From Flavobacterium hankyongi (GTDB taxonomy: Bacteria; Bacteroidota; Bacteroidia; Flavobacteriales; Flavobacteriaceae), in NCBI RefSeq assembly GCF_036840915.1, contig NZ_CP085725.1:620001-684000 (forward strand): DNA of 64,000 bases, in the 5' to 3' direction. Within the stretch, counting starts at the first letter, position 1, and each line of letters opens with the position of its first letter. A program made the position numbers and the translations under genes. Positions 1 through 7,629 of this stretch are shown here, piece by piece. The notes under the pieces are model-generated. The model was not told where the DNA came from. It made no database searches and saw only the letters and a program-made list of their open reading frames with translations.

Positions 1-228
1 GAATACAAGAACTATAAAGAGCAAGTGAATAAGTATATCAAAAATGGTTTGGCAGAGGGAGATGATCCTTCTGTAATAGTGGACAAAATTATTAAAGTGA
101 TAAATGCCAAAAATCCAAAAATCCGAAACATCGTAGGAAAAATGGCAGGAATGGTACTGTTCCTTAATAATTACGCCTATTCAATGTTTGAAAATGCCAT
201 TTATAAAAGTGTAAGATCGGCAAAATAA
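1..228 (+). CDS. Short-chain dehydrogenase/reductase, C-terminal end (partial)
   Basis: The frame is open from base 1, so this is the 3' end of a gene that begins outside the window; 75 residues are visible. The segment with ADDPSVIVDKIIKVI-like character followed by NPKIRNIVGK and a hydrophobic helix resembles the C-terminal tail of classical short-chain dehydrogenases, where a helix precedes a conserved R-Y/N-x-V-G-K strand. The Rossmann glycine motif and catalytic YxxxK would lie upstream and cannot be seen, so the family call is tentative and the substrate unknown. A 47-base gap separates it from the flavoprotein gene downstream, which suggests a small redox gene group. Confidence 0.55.
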   Translation, partial: EYKNYKEQVNKYIKNGLAEGDDPSVIVDKIIKVINAKNPKIRNIVGKMAGMVLFLNNYAYSMFENAIYKSVRSAK

Positions 229-275
229 AGTAAATTTATTCTGCCCATCAAATAATTTATAAATCTAAAAACAAG

Positions 276-1304
276 ATGGTTGAATCGAAAGAAATATCAA
301 GACGAGAACTAATTAAACAAGGTGGTCTTGCTTTATCAGTTTTAGCTTTACCTTTTCCATTAATAACATTTTCAAATTTTAACAATATGACAGATAACAA
401 AAATTTTGACGTAATCATTGTTGGCGGAAGCTATGCAGGGCTTTCAGCAGCAATGGCTTTGGGACGATCATTAAGAAACGTTCTAATTATTGATAGCGGT
501 TTGCCTTGTAATAGACAAACACCACATTCACATAACTTCATTACGCAAGACGGAGAAAAACCAAGCGTTATTGCAGAAAAAGCAAAAAAGCAAGTGTTGC
601 AATACGATACAGTAAAATTCATAACTGACCTTGCTGTTAATGGAACAAAAACTGATAAAGGATTTGAGATTTCAACACAGTCAAGAAAAGTATTTTCAGC
701 TAAAAAGCTCATTTTTGCAACAGGATTAAAAGATAAAATGCTAAACATCAAGGGATTTTCTGAATGTTGGGGAATTTCAGTTCTTCATTGTCCCTATTGC
801 CACGGATATGAAGTGAAAAATCAAAAAACAGGAATTTTTGCAAATGGATACGGTGCATTTCATCTGGCTCGACTCATTAGTAACTGGACAAAAGACTTGA
901 CAATATTTACTAATGGCAAATCAGAATTGACACAAGAGCAAACTGATGAAATCAAAAGACACAATATTTCAATTGTTGAAAAAGAAATTACCTCATTGAA
1001 ACACCAAAACGGAGAAGTTGAAGAAATAATTTTTTCTGACAATTCAACTTTTCAATTAAAAGCTATCTACTCAAGACCTCCTTTTGAACAGCACTGTAAA
1101 ATCCCCGAATTATTGGGTTGTGAATTGACCGAACAAGGGCTTATCAAAGTAGATGCGTTTCAGAAAACAACAGTAGATAATATATTCGCTTGTGGTGACA
1201 GTACTAATCCTCTTCGTGCTGTATCATATGCTGTATCAACAGGAAATAATACAGGAGTGTTTTTAAATAATGCTATGGCAGAAGAAGAATTTTTGGAAAA
1301 TTAA
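276..1304 (+). CDS. Thioredoxin-reductase-like FAD/NAD(P) oxidoreductase with Tat-like leader
   Basis: A 342-residue flavoprotein of the class II thioredoxin reductase type. The FAD dinucleotide fold is visible at about residues 46-60 (VIIVGGSYAGLSAA), the redox motif HCPYCHGYE has cysteines at 172 and 175, and the C-terminal FAD motif is FACGDSTNPLR. The central NADPH-binding loop (ANGYGAFHLA) departs from GxGxxG, as in GliT-like disulfide oxidoreductases. Residues 8-30 carry SRRELIK plus a hydrophobic stretch, which fits a twin-arginine export signal, unusual for a thioredoxin reductase. An internal ATG at 387 would give a leaderless cytosolic form starting MTDNKNF. The natural dithiol substrate is not deducible. 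It is followed 12 bases later by the thioesterase gene, suggesting co-transcription. Confidence 0.8.
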   Translation: MVESKEISRRELIKQGGLALSVLALPFPLITFSNFNNMTDNKNFDVIIVGGSYAGLSAAMALGRSLRNVLIIDSGLPCNRQTPHSHNFITQDGEKPSVIAEKAKKQVLQYDTVKFITDLAVNGTKTDKGFEISTQSRKVFSAKKLIFATGLKDKMLNIKGFSECWGISVLHCPYCHGYEVKNQKTGIFANGYGAFHLARLISNWTKDLTIFTNGKSELTQEQTDEIKRHNISIVEKEITSLKHQNGEVEEIIFSDNSTFQLKAIYSRPPFEQHCKIPELLGCELTEQGLIKVDAFQKTTVDNIFACGDSTNPLRAVSYAVSTGNNTGVFLNNAMAEEEFLEN

Positions 1305-1316
1305 ATTAAAAGTAAA

Positions 1317-1754
1317 ATGGAAAATAAAAGACTTCAACTACTACAAAGTTTTATTGGAAGACCATTTTCAGGAAGTCCGTCCCCATTTGCCAAATGGCTG
1401 AATGGGACGGTGATTGCTGTTGATGAAAATTCTGTTGAATTTCAATTTGAAGTACGAAAAGAGATGACTAATCCGGCAGGAACGCTTCACGGTGGTGTTA
1501 TTTGTGGGATGTTTGACGATTGTATTGGTGTAAACTTTATGATTTTAGGCACTGATAATTTCTTTCCTACTATTAATATAAATGTTGAATTTTTTAGTGC
1601 GGCGAAAGAAGAAGATACAGTCATAGTAAAAACGAGTGTTATTAAAAAAGGTAAATCAATAATCAATGTAAAAGCAAATATGTTTAGCTCTAAAGGAATT
1701 ATTGCCTCCGCAACATCAAATTTGGTGATAAGTGAAATAAAAATCACGATGTAA
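1317..1754 (+). CDS. PaaI-type hotdog-fold thioesterase
   Basis: This 145-residue protein has the length and signature of the 4HBT/PaaI hotdog family: MTNPAGTLHGGVICGMFDD, with His58-Gly59-Gly60 at the start of the hotdog helix, followed by NINVEFFSAAKEED and a basic strand. Such enzymes hydrolyse acyl- or aryl-CoA thioesters in the cytosol, but the substrate cannot be read from the sequence. The ATG lies 12 bases after the flavoprotein stop, so the two are probably co-transcribed. The family call is firm and the role open. Confidence 0.8.
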   Translation: MENKRLQLLQSFIGRPFSGSPSPFAKWLNGTVIAVDENSVEFQFEVRKEMTNPAGTLHGGVICGMFDDCIGVNFMILGTDNFFPTININVEFFSAAKEEDTVIVKTSVIKKGKSIINVKANMFSSKGIIASATSNLVISEIKITM

Positions 1755-1793
1755 GTACGGTTCACTAAACTAATCTTTCAAACAAAGTATAAG

Positions 1794-2642
1794 TTGAACA
1801 ATAAAGCCACACAACTACTATCAAAGTTAAATGAACAATTAAATTTTACCGATTTAGAAATTGACGATCCAATTCTTAGGAGTGAAAGTGCGATAAACAT
1901 TATTGTAAATTCAATTGAAAAATTGAAACTTATTTTCGAAAAAGAAAAAAGCAAATCCCAAGAAATAGAAATTGATTTTTTCAAAAACATAAAACCAAAG
2001 TTTACATCAAAACTAATTTATTATAACGCAATCTACAAAATAGAAACTAAAAAACCACATGGAGGCGAACGCATTATAAAAAAGTATCTAAACAATGAAT
2101 TAGAAAAACTAAAAAGGTATTTTGATAACAATTTAGATTTTTACAAGTATTACCGAACTGGCAGTAATTATCTTGACCACAAGTATTTTACAAGAGGTAA
2201 ATTTGATATTAAGCTAACTTTAGACAGCTTTTATTTTGAAGCTGATCGCACTTTTTCTACTTCACACGACTTTAAAGTGGCTAAAATTATGGCACACGAT
2301 TTAATTCAAGTCTATTTAGAAGATAAGCTTCTAATGATGGAAAATAGAGAACCAAAAGAAAAATCACAAGTCAATCCCAAGGTGAAACAAAATTGGACAG
2401 GTGCTAAAGTCGCATTAATTGAGCTTTTGTATGCTTTGCATACCGAAGGTGTGTTCAACAATGGTACCTCCGATTTAAAAGATATTGCAGAATATTTTGA
2501 AAGTATCTTTAATGTCAATTTAGGTCAGTATCACAGGGCTTTCCTTGAAATTAGAATGCGTAAATCCGACCAAACTAAATTCTTAAACGCATTAAAAGAA
2601 AAATTAGTAAAAAGAATGGAAAACACAGACGACTTGCTGTAA
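1794..2642 (+). CDS. RteC-like regulator
   Basis: This 282-residue protein resembles RteC, the regulator found in Bacteroidota conjugative transposons such as CTnDOT. The recognisable part is the central GGERIIKKYLNNELEKLK, the block YYRTGSNYLDHKYFTRG, and the C-terminal segment in which a helical domain (WTGAKVALIELLYALHTEG) precedes the DNA-binding tail. The start codon is TTG; no better in-frame ATG exists nearby. In CTnDOT, RteC activates excision functions; here no integrase or excision gene is adjacent, so it may be a stand-alone regulator or a remnant of a mobile element. The next gene is a small HTH protein with operator-like repeats. Confidence 0.7.
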   Translation: MNNKATQLLSKLNEQLNFTDLEIDDPILRSESAINIIVNSIEKLKLIFEKEKSKSQEIEIDFFKNIKPKFTSKLIYYNAIYKIETKKPHGGERIIKKYLNNELEKLKRYFDNNLDFYKYYRTGSNYLDHKYFTRGKFDIKLTLDSFYFEADRTFSTSHDFKVAKIMAHDLIQVYLEDKLLMMENREPKEKSQVNPKVKQNWTGAKVALIELLYALHTEGVFNNGTSDLKDIAEYFESIFNVNLGQYHRAFLEIRMRKSDQTKFLNALKEKLVKRMENTDDLL

Positions 2643-2675
2643 TACCAACAAATACAATACTTCGAATAAAATCAT

Positions 2676-2701
2676 TCACAACTTGTGATTAACTTGTGAT
2701 T
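2676..2701. promoter_or_regulatory. Operator-like palindrome and 11-bp tandem repeat upstream of the HTH gene
   Basis: The 13-base palindrome TCACAA-C-TTGTGA (2676-2688) overlaps a perfect 11-base tandem repeat aacttgtgatt (2680-2690 and 2691-2701). This places three TTGTGA/TCACAA half-sites at helical-turn spacing about 55 bases before the ATG at 2755. It looks like a regulator binding site; which protein binds (RteC-like or the HTH protein) is inference. Confidence 0.45.
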
Positions 2702-2754
2702 TAAATCGAATCAAACGCTACAATTTTGTACCATAACAATTTAAAATAAACGTT

Positions 2755-3042
2755 ATGGAAATCCAAATTATCACTCGCGAAGACTTAAACGAATTCCGCA
2801 CCCTTCTTCTAAATGATTTAAAAGAAATCATTCATACCAAACCTCAACAGGCAAAACAGTGGCTCAAATCCAAAGAAGTCCGTAAACTGTTAAACATTTC
2901 TCCTGGTACTTTACAAAATTTAAGAATCAATGGAACACTAACTTATACAAAAGTTGGTGGCATCATGTATTATGATAATGCAGACATTGAAAAACTCCTT
3001 CAGGGAAACAAAGTAAATGCCTTACCTACTCTTTTTAAGTAA
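2755..3042 (+). CDS. Small helix-turn-helix (excisionase/MerR-like) DNA-binding protein
   Basis: A 95-residue protein of a type common on Bacteroidota mobile elements. After an N-terminal helix (residues 1-35) comes KEVRKLLNISPGTLQNLR, the recognition helix-turn-helix of the HTH_17/excisionase family, then a wing TYTKVGGIMYYDNADIEKLL. Family members act as transcription or excision factors. Operator-like repeats lie just upstream, which suggests autoregulation. It heads a small replication/maintenance-type group with the winged-helix protein and DnaC-like ATPase downstream. There is no integrase to pair with it in this window. Confidence 0.75.
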   Translation: MEIQIITREDLNEFRTLLLNDLKEIIHTKPQQAKQWLKSKEVRKLLNISPGTLQNLRINGTLTYTKVGGIMYYDNADIEKLLQGNKVNALPTLFK

Positions 3043-3049
3043 CTACTAT

Positions 3050-3100
3050 TTTGTCAACCTGAACTTAAATCCAGGGCTTGACGAAAGACAGGTTTTTGTC
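3050..3100. repeat. REP-like intergenic repeat
   Basis: The sequence gtcaacctgaactt...ccagggcttgac forms an imperfect stem and resembles the gtca-n-ctgaact repeats of Bacteroidota intergenic regions. A related element lies at 4066-4090. It fills most of the 92-base gap between the HTH gene and the next gene. Confidence 0.4.
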
Positions 3101-3134
3101 TTAATACTTAATACTCCATTCTTAATACTTTCAA

Positions 3135-4058
3135 ATGAACTACATCAAACACCTAACGGGTTTCTTCGACCGTATCATTCAAGACCGGGAACTAAACCCA
3201 ACACATATAAGTTTATACATAGCACTTTTCCAAGCATGGAATGTGAACCGTTTTAAAAATCCAATCAGTATTACAAGGGATGAAATGATGCGAATTAGTA
3301 AAATATGTTCCAAAGCTACATACCATAAATGTATGCGAGAACTAAACGAAAAGCAGTATATAAAGTACGAACCATCATTTAACCCGTATAAAGGCAGTAT
3401 GGTAATTTTATTCAATTTTTCAGAAGACTTAAAGCCAGTTCAAAAAAAAGATAACACCACTAAAAAAATTTCACTAGATACTGGACAGGTTCTAGACAAG
3501 CACAAAACAACTACTAAGACTACTACCGAGACAGCTACTGAACAAGCACTAGTATCTTCAATAAACTATATAAACAATACAAACATTTCAAACGATAAAA
3601 ACGTTTCAAACTTGGAAAAGCACACAAAAAATTTTGAAGAAATAAATAATTCCAATTTAAAAAACCAAACTCAAGAAAAAGAAAAAAGTTTCGCGAAAAA
3701 AGAAAAAGAAGAAATGCAGAATGAAAATTCTGTATTCGCCAACTCCGATGAGAATCAAATAAAAAATAGTTGGCAAAAAAGTTCCACGAAAAAAGAAGAA
3801 AAGTTAGAACCAACAATCGAAGAAGTCAAAACCTATTTTCAAGAAAATAACTTTCCTGAACAAGAAGCTCTAAAATTCTTCAATTACTTCAAAAGTGTTG
3901 GTTGGTTAGTCGGTGGCAAAACACCAATGGCCGATTGGCAGGCAGCAGCACAAAATTGGATGATTAACGCACCAAAATACATTTCAAATGCAGAACAACC
4001 TAACAGGACAAAACAACTCAACACAACAACAGACAAAGACTATTCAGAACCGCTATAG
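3135..4058 (+). CDS. Winged-helix replication-initiator-like protein
   Basis: A 307-residue protein with three parts. The N-terminal domain (about residues 1-100; LNPTHISLYIALFQAWN ... ITRDEMMRISKICSKATYHKCM) is a winged helix of the type seen in phage replisome organisers. The middle (about 105-225) is a low-complexity N/K/E/T-rich linker. The C-terminal segment (about 226-290; TIEEVKTYFQENNFPEQEALKFFNYF ... WLVGGK ... DWQAAAQNW) resembles the small helical domain found in DnaD-like proteins. I infer a role in loading the replication machinery of a mobile element, supported by the DnaC-like ATPase downstream. It could instead be only a regulator. Confidence 0.65.
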   Translation: MNYIKHLTGFFDRIIQDRELNPTHISLYIALFQAWNVNRFKNPISITRDEMMRISKICSKATYHKCMRELNEKQYIKYEPSFNPYKGSMVILFNFSEDLKPVQKKDNTTKKISLDTGQVLDKHKTTTKTTTETATEQALVSSINYINNTNISNDKNVSNLEKHTKNFEEINNSNLKNQTQEKEKSFAKKEKEEMQNENSVFANSDENQIKNSWQKSSTKKEEKLEPTIEEVKTYFQENNFPEQEALKFFNYFKSVGWLVGGKTPMADWQAAAQNWMINAPKYISNAEQPNRTKQLNTTTDKDYSEPL

Positions 4059-4062
4059 CATT

Positions 4063-4135
4063 CTTGTCATGCTGAACTTGTTTCAGCATCTCATCCTTTG
4101 CGAACCTTGCGTTAATCTTTGCGGACTTTGCGGTT
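4063..4135. repeat. REP-like hairpin plus ttgcg repeats
   Basis: The stem atgctgaa (4069-4076) pairs with ttcagcat (4082-4089) around cttg. It is followed by four imperfect copies of (c/t)-ttgcg- between 4096 and 4133. Both parts are typical Flavobacterium-type intergenic repeats, and they fill the gap before the ATPase gene. Confidence 0.6.
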
Positions 4136-4147
4136 AAAATTTTAGTT

Positions 4148-4774
4148 ATGGAAAAAGAAATTAAATCACACTACAGCTACACCGAAGTAATCAATTGGCT
4201 CGAAGCTAAAGGAGTTGAACTATACGGCAATCATTTCAAAATAATAGAAACTGATTACCCAATTATGTATAAACTAATCGCTTATTTCCTGAAGGATGAA
4301 CCAACATGTTTTCAATACGGCATAAACCTCAACAAGGGAATATTACTAACCGGACCAATCGGATGCGGTAAAACCTCACTCATGAACTTAATGAAATACC
4401 TAACAGCAACAGAACATAAATTTTTCGTTAAACCGTGTAGAGATATAAGCTTTGAATTCATCCAGGATGGTTATCAAATAATTCATAAATACAGCAAAGG
4501 CAAACTCTACGAAGCAGACCCACGAACAATATGCTTTGATGATCTTGGTACAGAAAACAACCTAAAATATTACGGCAACGAATGCAACGTAATGGCAGAA
4601 ATTCTATTAAGCAGATATGATCTATTCATTTCAAAAAAACTACAAACCCACATCACCACAAACCTATCAGCCACAGAAATAGAAAAACAGTATGGCAATC
4701 GAGTTAGAAGCCGTTTACGTGAATTATGCAACTTAATAGCATTCGACAATGAAGCTAAAGACAAGCGTAAATAA
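4148..4774 (+). CDS. DnaC/IstB-like AAA+ ATPase
   Basis: This 208-residue ATPase has a Walker A motif GPIGCGKT at residues 69-76, a Walker B at 129-132 (CFDDLG), and the sensor region HITTNLSATEIEKQYGNRVRSRLRE with the box VII arginine typical of helicase loaders. The length fits DnaC/IstB family proteins. It lies downstream of the winged-helix protein, so I infer a helicase-loading role for an integrated element; an IstB-type transposition role is less likely because no transposase is present. The adjacent intergenic regions are repeat-rich. Confidence 0.75.
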   Translation: MEKEIKSHYSYTEVINWLEAKGVELYGNHFKIIETDYPIMYKLIAYFLKDEPTCFQYGINLNKGILLTGPIGCGKTSLMNLMKYLTATEHKFFVKPCRDISFEFIQDGYQIIHKYSKGKLYEADPRTICFDDLGTENNLKYYGNECNVMAEILLSRYDLFISKKLQTHITTNLSATEIEKQYGNRVRSRLRELCNLIAFDNEAKDKRK

Positions 4775-4865
4775 ATTGCATAATCACGAACACAAAAAAA
4801 AACAATAACAAAGCGTGAGTAAATGGTAAATTTAATTGCATACGATAAATCAACACCTGATAAAC

Positions 4866-4916
4866 GCTAACGTCAGTTCGAGTGATTTTGTTTGCAAAAT
4901 TGTATCGAGAACCTTT
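4866..4916. repeat. REP-like repeat with cagttcgagtg / gtatcgagaac arms
   Basis: The element reads cgtcagttcgagtg, then an inner palindrome gattttg-tttg-caaaat, then gtatcgagaacc. Related cagttcgag...tcgagaac elements are widespread in Flavobacterium intergenic DNA. It lies in the 169-base gap between the ATPase and the next gene. Confidence 0.55.
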
Positions 4917-4943
4917 CAAATAACTGAATAAACGAATAGCCAA

Positions 4944-5573
4944 ATGAACCAAATAACCTCCTTCTGGAACCACTTCCAACAAAACAATTTCGTTTTCCTA
5001 CTCCTAAACGAAATTCCAAAAGAAGAAATAAAAAACCATTTCGACAAACTAATCGAAATACTCCATAAATACAACAAAGACCTAGACCTCATTATTAAAA
5101 ACAAGAAATCCGAAGCCGAATTAATTATCACGGCCAATGGAAATCCTTACCTCTTCAAAGAAGTAGAATTACTAGTTCATCATGCACCAGTTGTAAAACG
5201 TTGGAAAATAAATGCATTCCTCCAGCCGGAAACTAACCTTACCAAATACGAAAACGGCACCGACAAACCACTAGAATATTACGGTATCAGTTTAAAAATA
5301 AGCGAAATGTATTTCATCCCATTAGAAAACCCAAACAAACCAACCGATTTAGGAATAAAAGTATTACTCAAAAACTACATCGCCCATAAAGACAACCCAA
5401 GACTTCGAGAAGCTGTTTATGTTCATATTGAGCATTTAATCGGAGAAAAGTCCTTTGCAAATAACTTATCCTTTATCGAAATTGACCAACTAAAAAACGA
5501 AGATTTAGAAGAGGATGGTGTACTTGAATTATACAATTTAAAGTTTTTTATTGACTCCTTTGAATACGATTAA
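4944..5573 (+). CDS. Hypothetical protein, 209 aa
   Basis: I do not recognise a named family with confidence. The segment at about residues 52-82 (ELIITANGNPYLFKEVELLV ... APVVKRWKINAFLQP) resembles DUF695-type proteins, in which an ITAdG...F..v..Lv..AP pattern recurs. There is no signal peptide, membrane segment or catalytic signature. The composition is charged and cytosolic. The gene is isolated: 169 bases follow the ATPase, and a hairpin (cagtaaa at 5581, tttactg ending 5613) follows its stop codon. Confidence 0.6.
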   Translation: MNQITSFWNHFQQNNFVFLLLNEIPKEEIKNHFDKLIEILHKYNKDLDLIIKNKKSEAELIITANGNPYLFKEVELLVHHAPVVKRWKINAFLQPETNLTKYENGTDKPLEYYGISLKISEMYFIPLENPNKPTDLGIKVLLKNYIAHKDNPRLREAVYVHIEHLIGEKSFANNLSFIEIDQLKNEDLEEDGVLELYNLKFFIDSFEYD

Positions 5574-5580
5574 GTTTCGG

Positions 5581-5613
5581 CAGTAAAGATGTTTTAATGC
5601 CAAAACTTTACTG
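5581..5613 (+). terminator. Weak hairpin after the 209-aa gene
   Basis: The arms cagtaaa and tttactg enclose an inner pair gtttt/aaaac. There is no U-tract, so termination is uncertain. Confidence 0.25.
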
Positions 5614-5697
5614 ATTAATTATGCTATGTATCAATTTAGTGAGTTTAAACCTCACAATGCAACTATGAAACATAAATAAGTAGATTGCGATATAATT

Positions 5698-5732
5698 TTT
5701 TGTCCCAATTCTTGACCAAATTTGGGACAAAA
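5698..5732. promoter_or_regulatory. Inverted repeat overlapping the -33 region of the defence operon promoter
   Basis: The arms ttttgtcccaa (5698-5708) and ttgggacaaaa (5722-5732) are perfect over 11 bases with a 13-base spacer. The right arm contains the TTG of the proposed -33 element, so a bound repressor would block the promoter. Confidence 0.55.
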
Positions 5733-5750
5733 TCAAATCATATAACTTTG
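5722..5750 (+). promoter_or_regulatory. Bacteroidota-type promoter of the abiE-led operon
   Basis: TTG at 5722-5724 and TAACTTTG at 5743-5750 match the -33/-7 consensus (TTTG / TAnnTTTG) with an 18-base spacer. The first gene starts 75 bases downstream of the -7 element. Two palindromes overlap it. Confidence 0.6.
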
Positions 5751-5775
5751 GCAAAATCACACTATTTTTGCCAAA
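5747..5775. promoter_or_regulatory. AbiEi operator candidate, copy 1
   Basis: The arms tttggcaaaa (5747-5756) and ttttgccaaa (5766-5775) are separated by 9 bases. The left arm overlaps the proposed -7 element. The same arms with the same 9-base spacing recur at 6539-6566. AbiEi proteins are known to autorepress by binding inverted repeats at their promoter. Confidence 0.6.
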
Positions 5776-5825
5776 ATTATATTTGTTAAAAATATTTTAT
5801 TACATTTACTACAAATTAATAAAAA

Positions 5826-6551
5826 TTGGAGAAAACTGTTGAAAATCATATAATAAAATATTTTGATAACAAAGAAGTGTTATCAAAGGAAGATTTGATG
5901 GAATTACTCAAAAACGATTTTCCCACTTGGTCAGATAATACCATTAACGCCTACTTGTATAAACTAAAAAAAAATGGCGTGATAGACAATATCTCCAGAG
6001 GAATATATACCGTTGGAAAAATCCAATTATTCACACCAAAAATTGACAAACAATTAAAAAAAATAGCCAGTAGAATTCACAAAGGATTTCCATTCGTTAA
6101 CTATTGTGTTTGGAATAGCTCTTGGTTAAACGATTTGATGCGTCACCAACCATTTAAAAATTTTACAATCGTTGAAATCGAAAAAGTGGCTACAGAACAA
6201 GTATTTAATGAACTGAACGCTTCTTTTCAAAATACCTTTATAAACCCGGACGAAATTTTCTTCGAAAGATACATAAGTGTATTAGACAATGTAATTATTG
6301 TAAAAAACTTATATTCTGAAGCACCCATTTCGAAAACTAATGATTTGACTATCCCAACACTTGAAAAAATATTAGTCGATATAGTAATTGATGATACCCT
6401 TTTTGCCGCACAACAAGGAGAATTAAATTTTATTTACCAATCAGCCTTTAACAAATACGACATCAACGAATCAAAAATGAAACGATATGCAGCAAGAAGA
6501 AATCGAGAAACAGAAGTAGAAAAATTGATAAATATAAGTTTGGCAAAATAG
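5826..6551 (+). CDS. abiEi: AbiEi family antitoxin (type IV toxin-antitoxin)
   Basis: A 241-residue protein with the arrangement of AbiEi antitoxins: an N-terminal winged helix (about 1-62; HIIKYFDNKEVLSKEDL ... TINAYLYKLKKNGVIDNISRGIYTVG) followed by an alpha/beta domain. The start is TTG at 5826. The downstream neighbour is the AbiEii nucleotidyltransferase, the usual partner. AbiE is an abortive-infection toxin-antitoxin pair in which AbiEi represses its own promoter. Two identical palindromes flank the gene, one at the promoter and one at its stop codon, which supports this role. It is the first gene of the ten-gene defence array. Confidence 0.85.
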   Translation: MEKTVENHIIKYFDNKEVLSKEDLMELLKNDFPTWSDNTINAYLYKLKKNGVIDNISRGIYTVGKIQLFTPKIDKQLKKIASRIHKGFPFVNYCVWNSSWLNDLMRHQPFKNFTIVEIEKVATEQVFNELNASFQNTFINPDEIFFERYISVLDNVIIVKNLYSEAPISKTNDLTIPTLEKILVDIVIDDTLFAAQQGELNFIYQSAFNKYDINESKMKRYAARRNRETEVEKLINISLAK

Positions 6552-6566
6552 ATGGTTTTTTGCCAA
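6539..6566. promoter_or_regulatory. AbiEi operator candidate, copy 2, between antitoxin and toxin
   Basis: The arms ttggcaaaa (6540-6548) and ttttgccaa (6558-6566) have a 9-base spacer, matching the promoter copy in sequence and spacing. It overlaps the abiEi stop codon and ends 13 bases before the toxin ATG. It may act on DNA or as an RNA hairpin. Confidence 0.55.
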
Positions 6567-6579
6567 TAATATACAAACG

Positions 6580-7617
6580 ATGATTAACAACGAAAGTCAC
6601 ACATTAGATTGGATTCTTGACTTAAGAAACAAATTAGGAAAACGCATTGATCCCAAATTAATTGAAAAAGTAATTTGGGCACTAACACTATTGGAGCAAT
6701 TAAAAATAGAAGGGTTAAACTTTACATTCAAAGGCGGTACAGCATTGTTGTTGGCTACTGAAAAACCAAAACGATTCTCAATCGACATCGATATCATAAC
6801 AGAACATTCTGAAAAAGAAATAATAGCCGTTTTACAAAAAATAGTGGAGGAAAAAATCTTCCTGGATTGGGAAGACGACAACCATAGAAAACATACACCC
6901 GATGCACCAATCGGACATTTCAAAACCTATTACAAAAGCGTAGTAGATGGTAATGTCGAACCTATTTTATTGGACCTGCTCTATACACCAAATCCTTATC
7001 CTCAAATTCAGGAACTACCTATAAAACACAATTGGATTTCCACTTCGGGAGAAGATAACATAATCACAATGCCCACCTTTGATGCCATTTTGGGCGACAA
7101 ACTAACCGCATTCGCTCCCAAAACAACTGGAATACTTTACAGTAAAAACCGTCCAGTAGAAATCATAAAACAATTATACGACATCGCATTTCTATTCGAC
7201 AACATAAGTGACTTAACTGTAGTAAAAAACAGCTTCAACAAAGTAGTCCAGGAAGAAATTGGTTTCAGAAAATTAAACATAACAGCAACTGAAGTTTTAG
7301 AAGACACTTGGCAAGCTTGCTATACATTAGCAGAACGCGATATAAAATCAGAAGAGTTTAATCATCTACAATTAGGGATCAGAAACTTTATCAACTTCAC
7401 AATTGACCGATTCAACATAGACGAAGCTATAACAGCAGCAGCTAAAGTAGCTTATCTCACCAAACTATTACAAGCCGAAAAAGAAATAAAAACCGAAAGG
7501 TTTAATAATCCTTTAGAAATAAAAGATTGGATTATTGAAGACCCAAAATACAACAAACTAAACAAATTAAAAAAGAACAACCCGGAAGCTTTTTATTACT
7601 GGGTTAAAGCTTTCTAA
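6580..7617 (+). CDS. abiEii: AbiEii family nucleotidyltransferase toxin
   Basis: This 345-residue protein has the DNA polymerase beta-like nucleotidyltransferase signature of AbiEii: FKGGTALLL with Gly52-Gly53-Thr54, then SIDIDI with Asp69 and Asp71 as metal ligands. The later KLTAFAPKTTG and ..PVEIIKQLYDIAFLFD blocks are typical of the AbiEii/PF08843 family. Toxins of this family transfer nucleotides (tRNA targets are known for some members) and arrest growth. It follows abiEi after 28 bases that include an operator-like palindrome. The methyltransferase gene starts 12 bases after its stop, tying the toxin pair to the restriction-like genes. Confidence 0.88.
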   Translation: MINNESHTLDWILDLRNKLGKRIDPKLIEKVIWALTLLEQLKIEGLNFTFKGGTALLLATEKPKRFSIDIDIITEHSEKEIIAVLQKIVEEKIFLDWEDDNHRKHTPDAPIGHFKTYYKSVVDGNVEPILLDLLYTPNPYPQIQELPIKHNWISTSGEDNIITMPTFDAILGDKLTAFAPKTTGILYSKNRPVEIIKQLYDIAFLFDNISDLTVVKNSFNKVVQEEIGFRKLNITATEVLEDTWQACYTLAERDIKSEEFNHLQLGIRNFINFTIDRFNIDEAITAAAKVAYLTKLLQAEKEIKTERFNNPLEIKDWIIEDPKYNKLNKLKKNNPEAFYYWVKAF

Positions 7618-7629
7618 TAAAGTAACAGG

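Noticed and set aside
3017..3256. Plus-strand frame of 79 codons across the start of the winged-helix gene
   Set aside because: It overlaps the well-supported winged-helix gene and a REP-like repeat, and has proline-rich chance translation.
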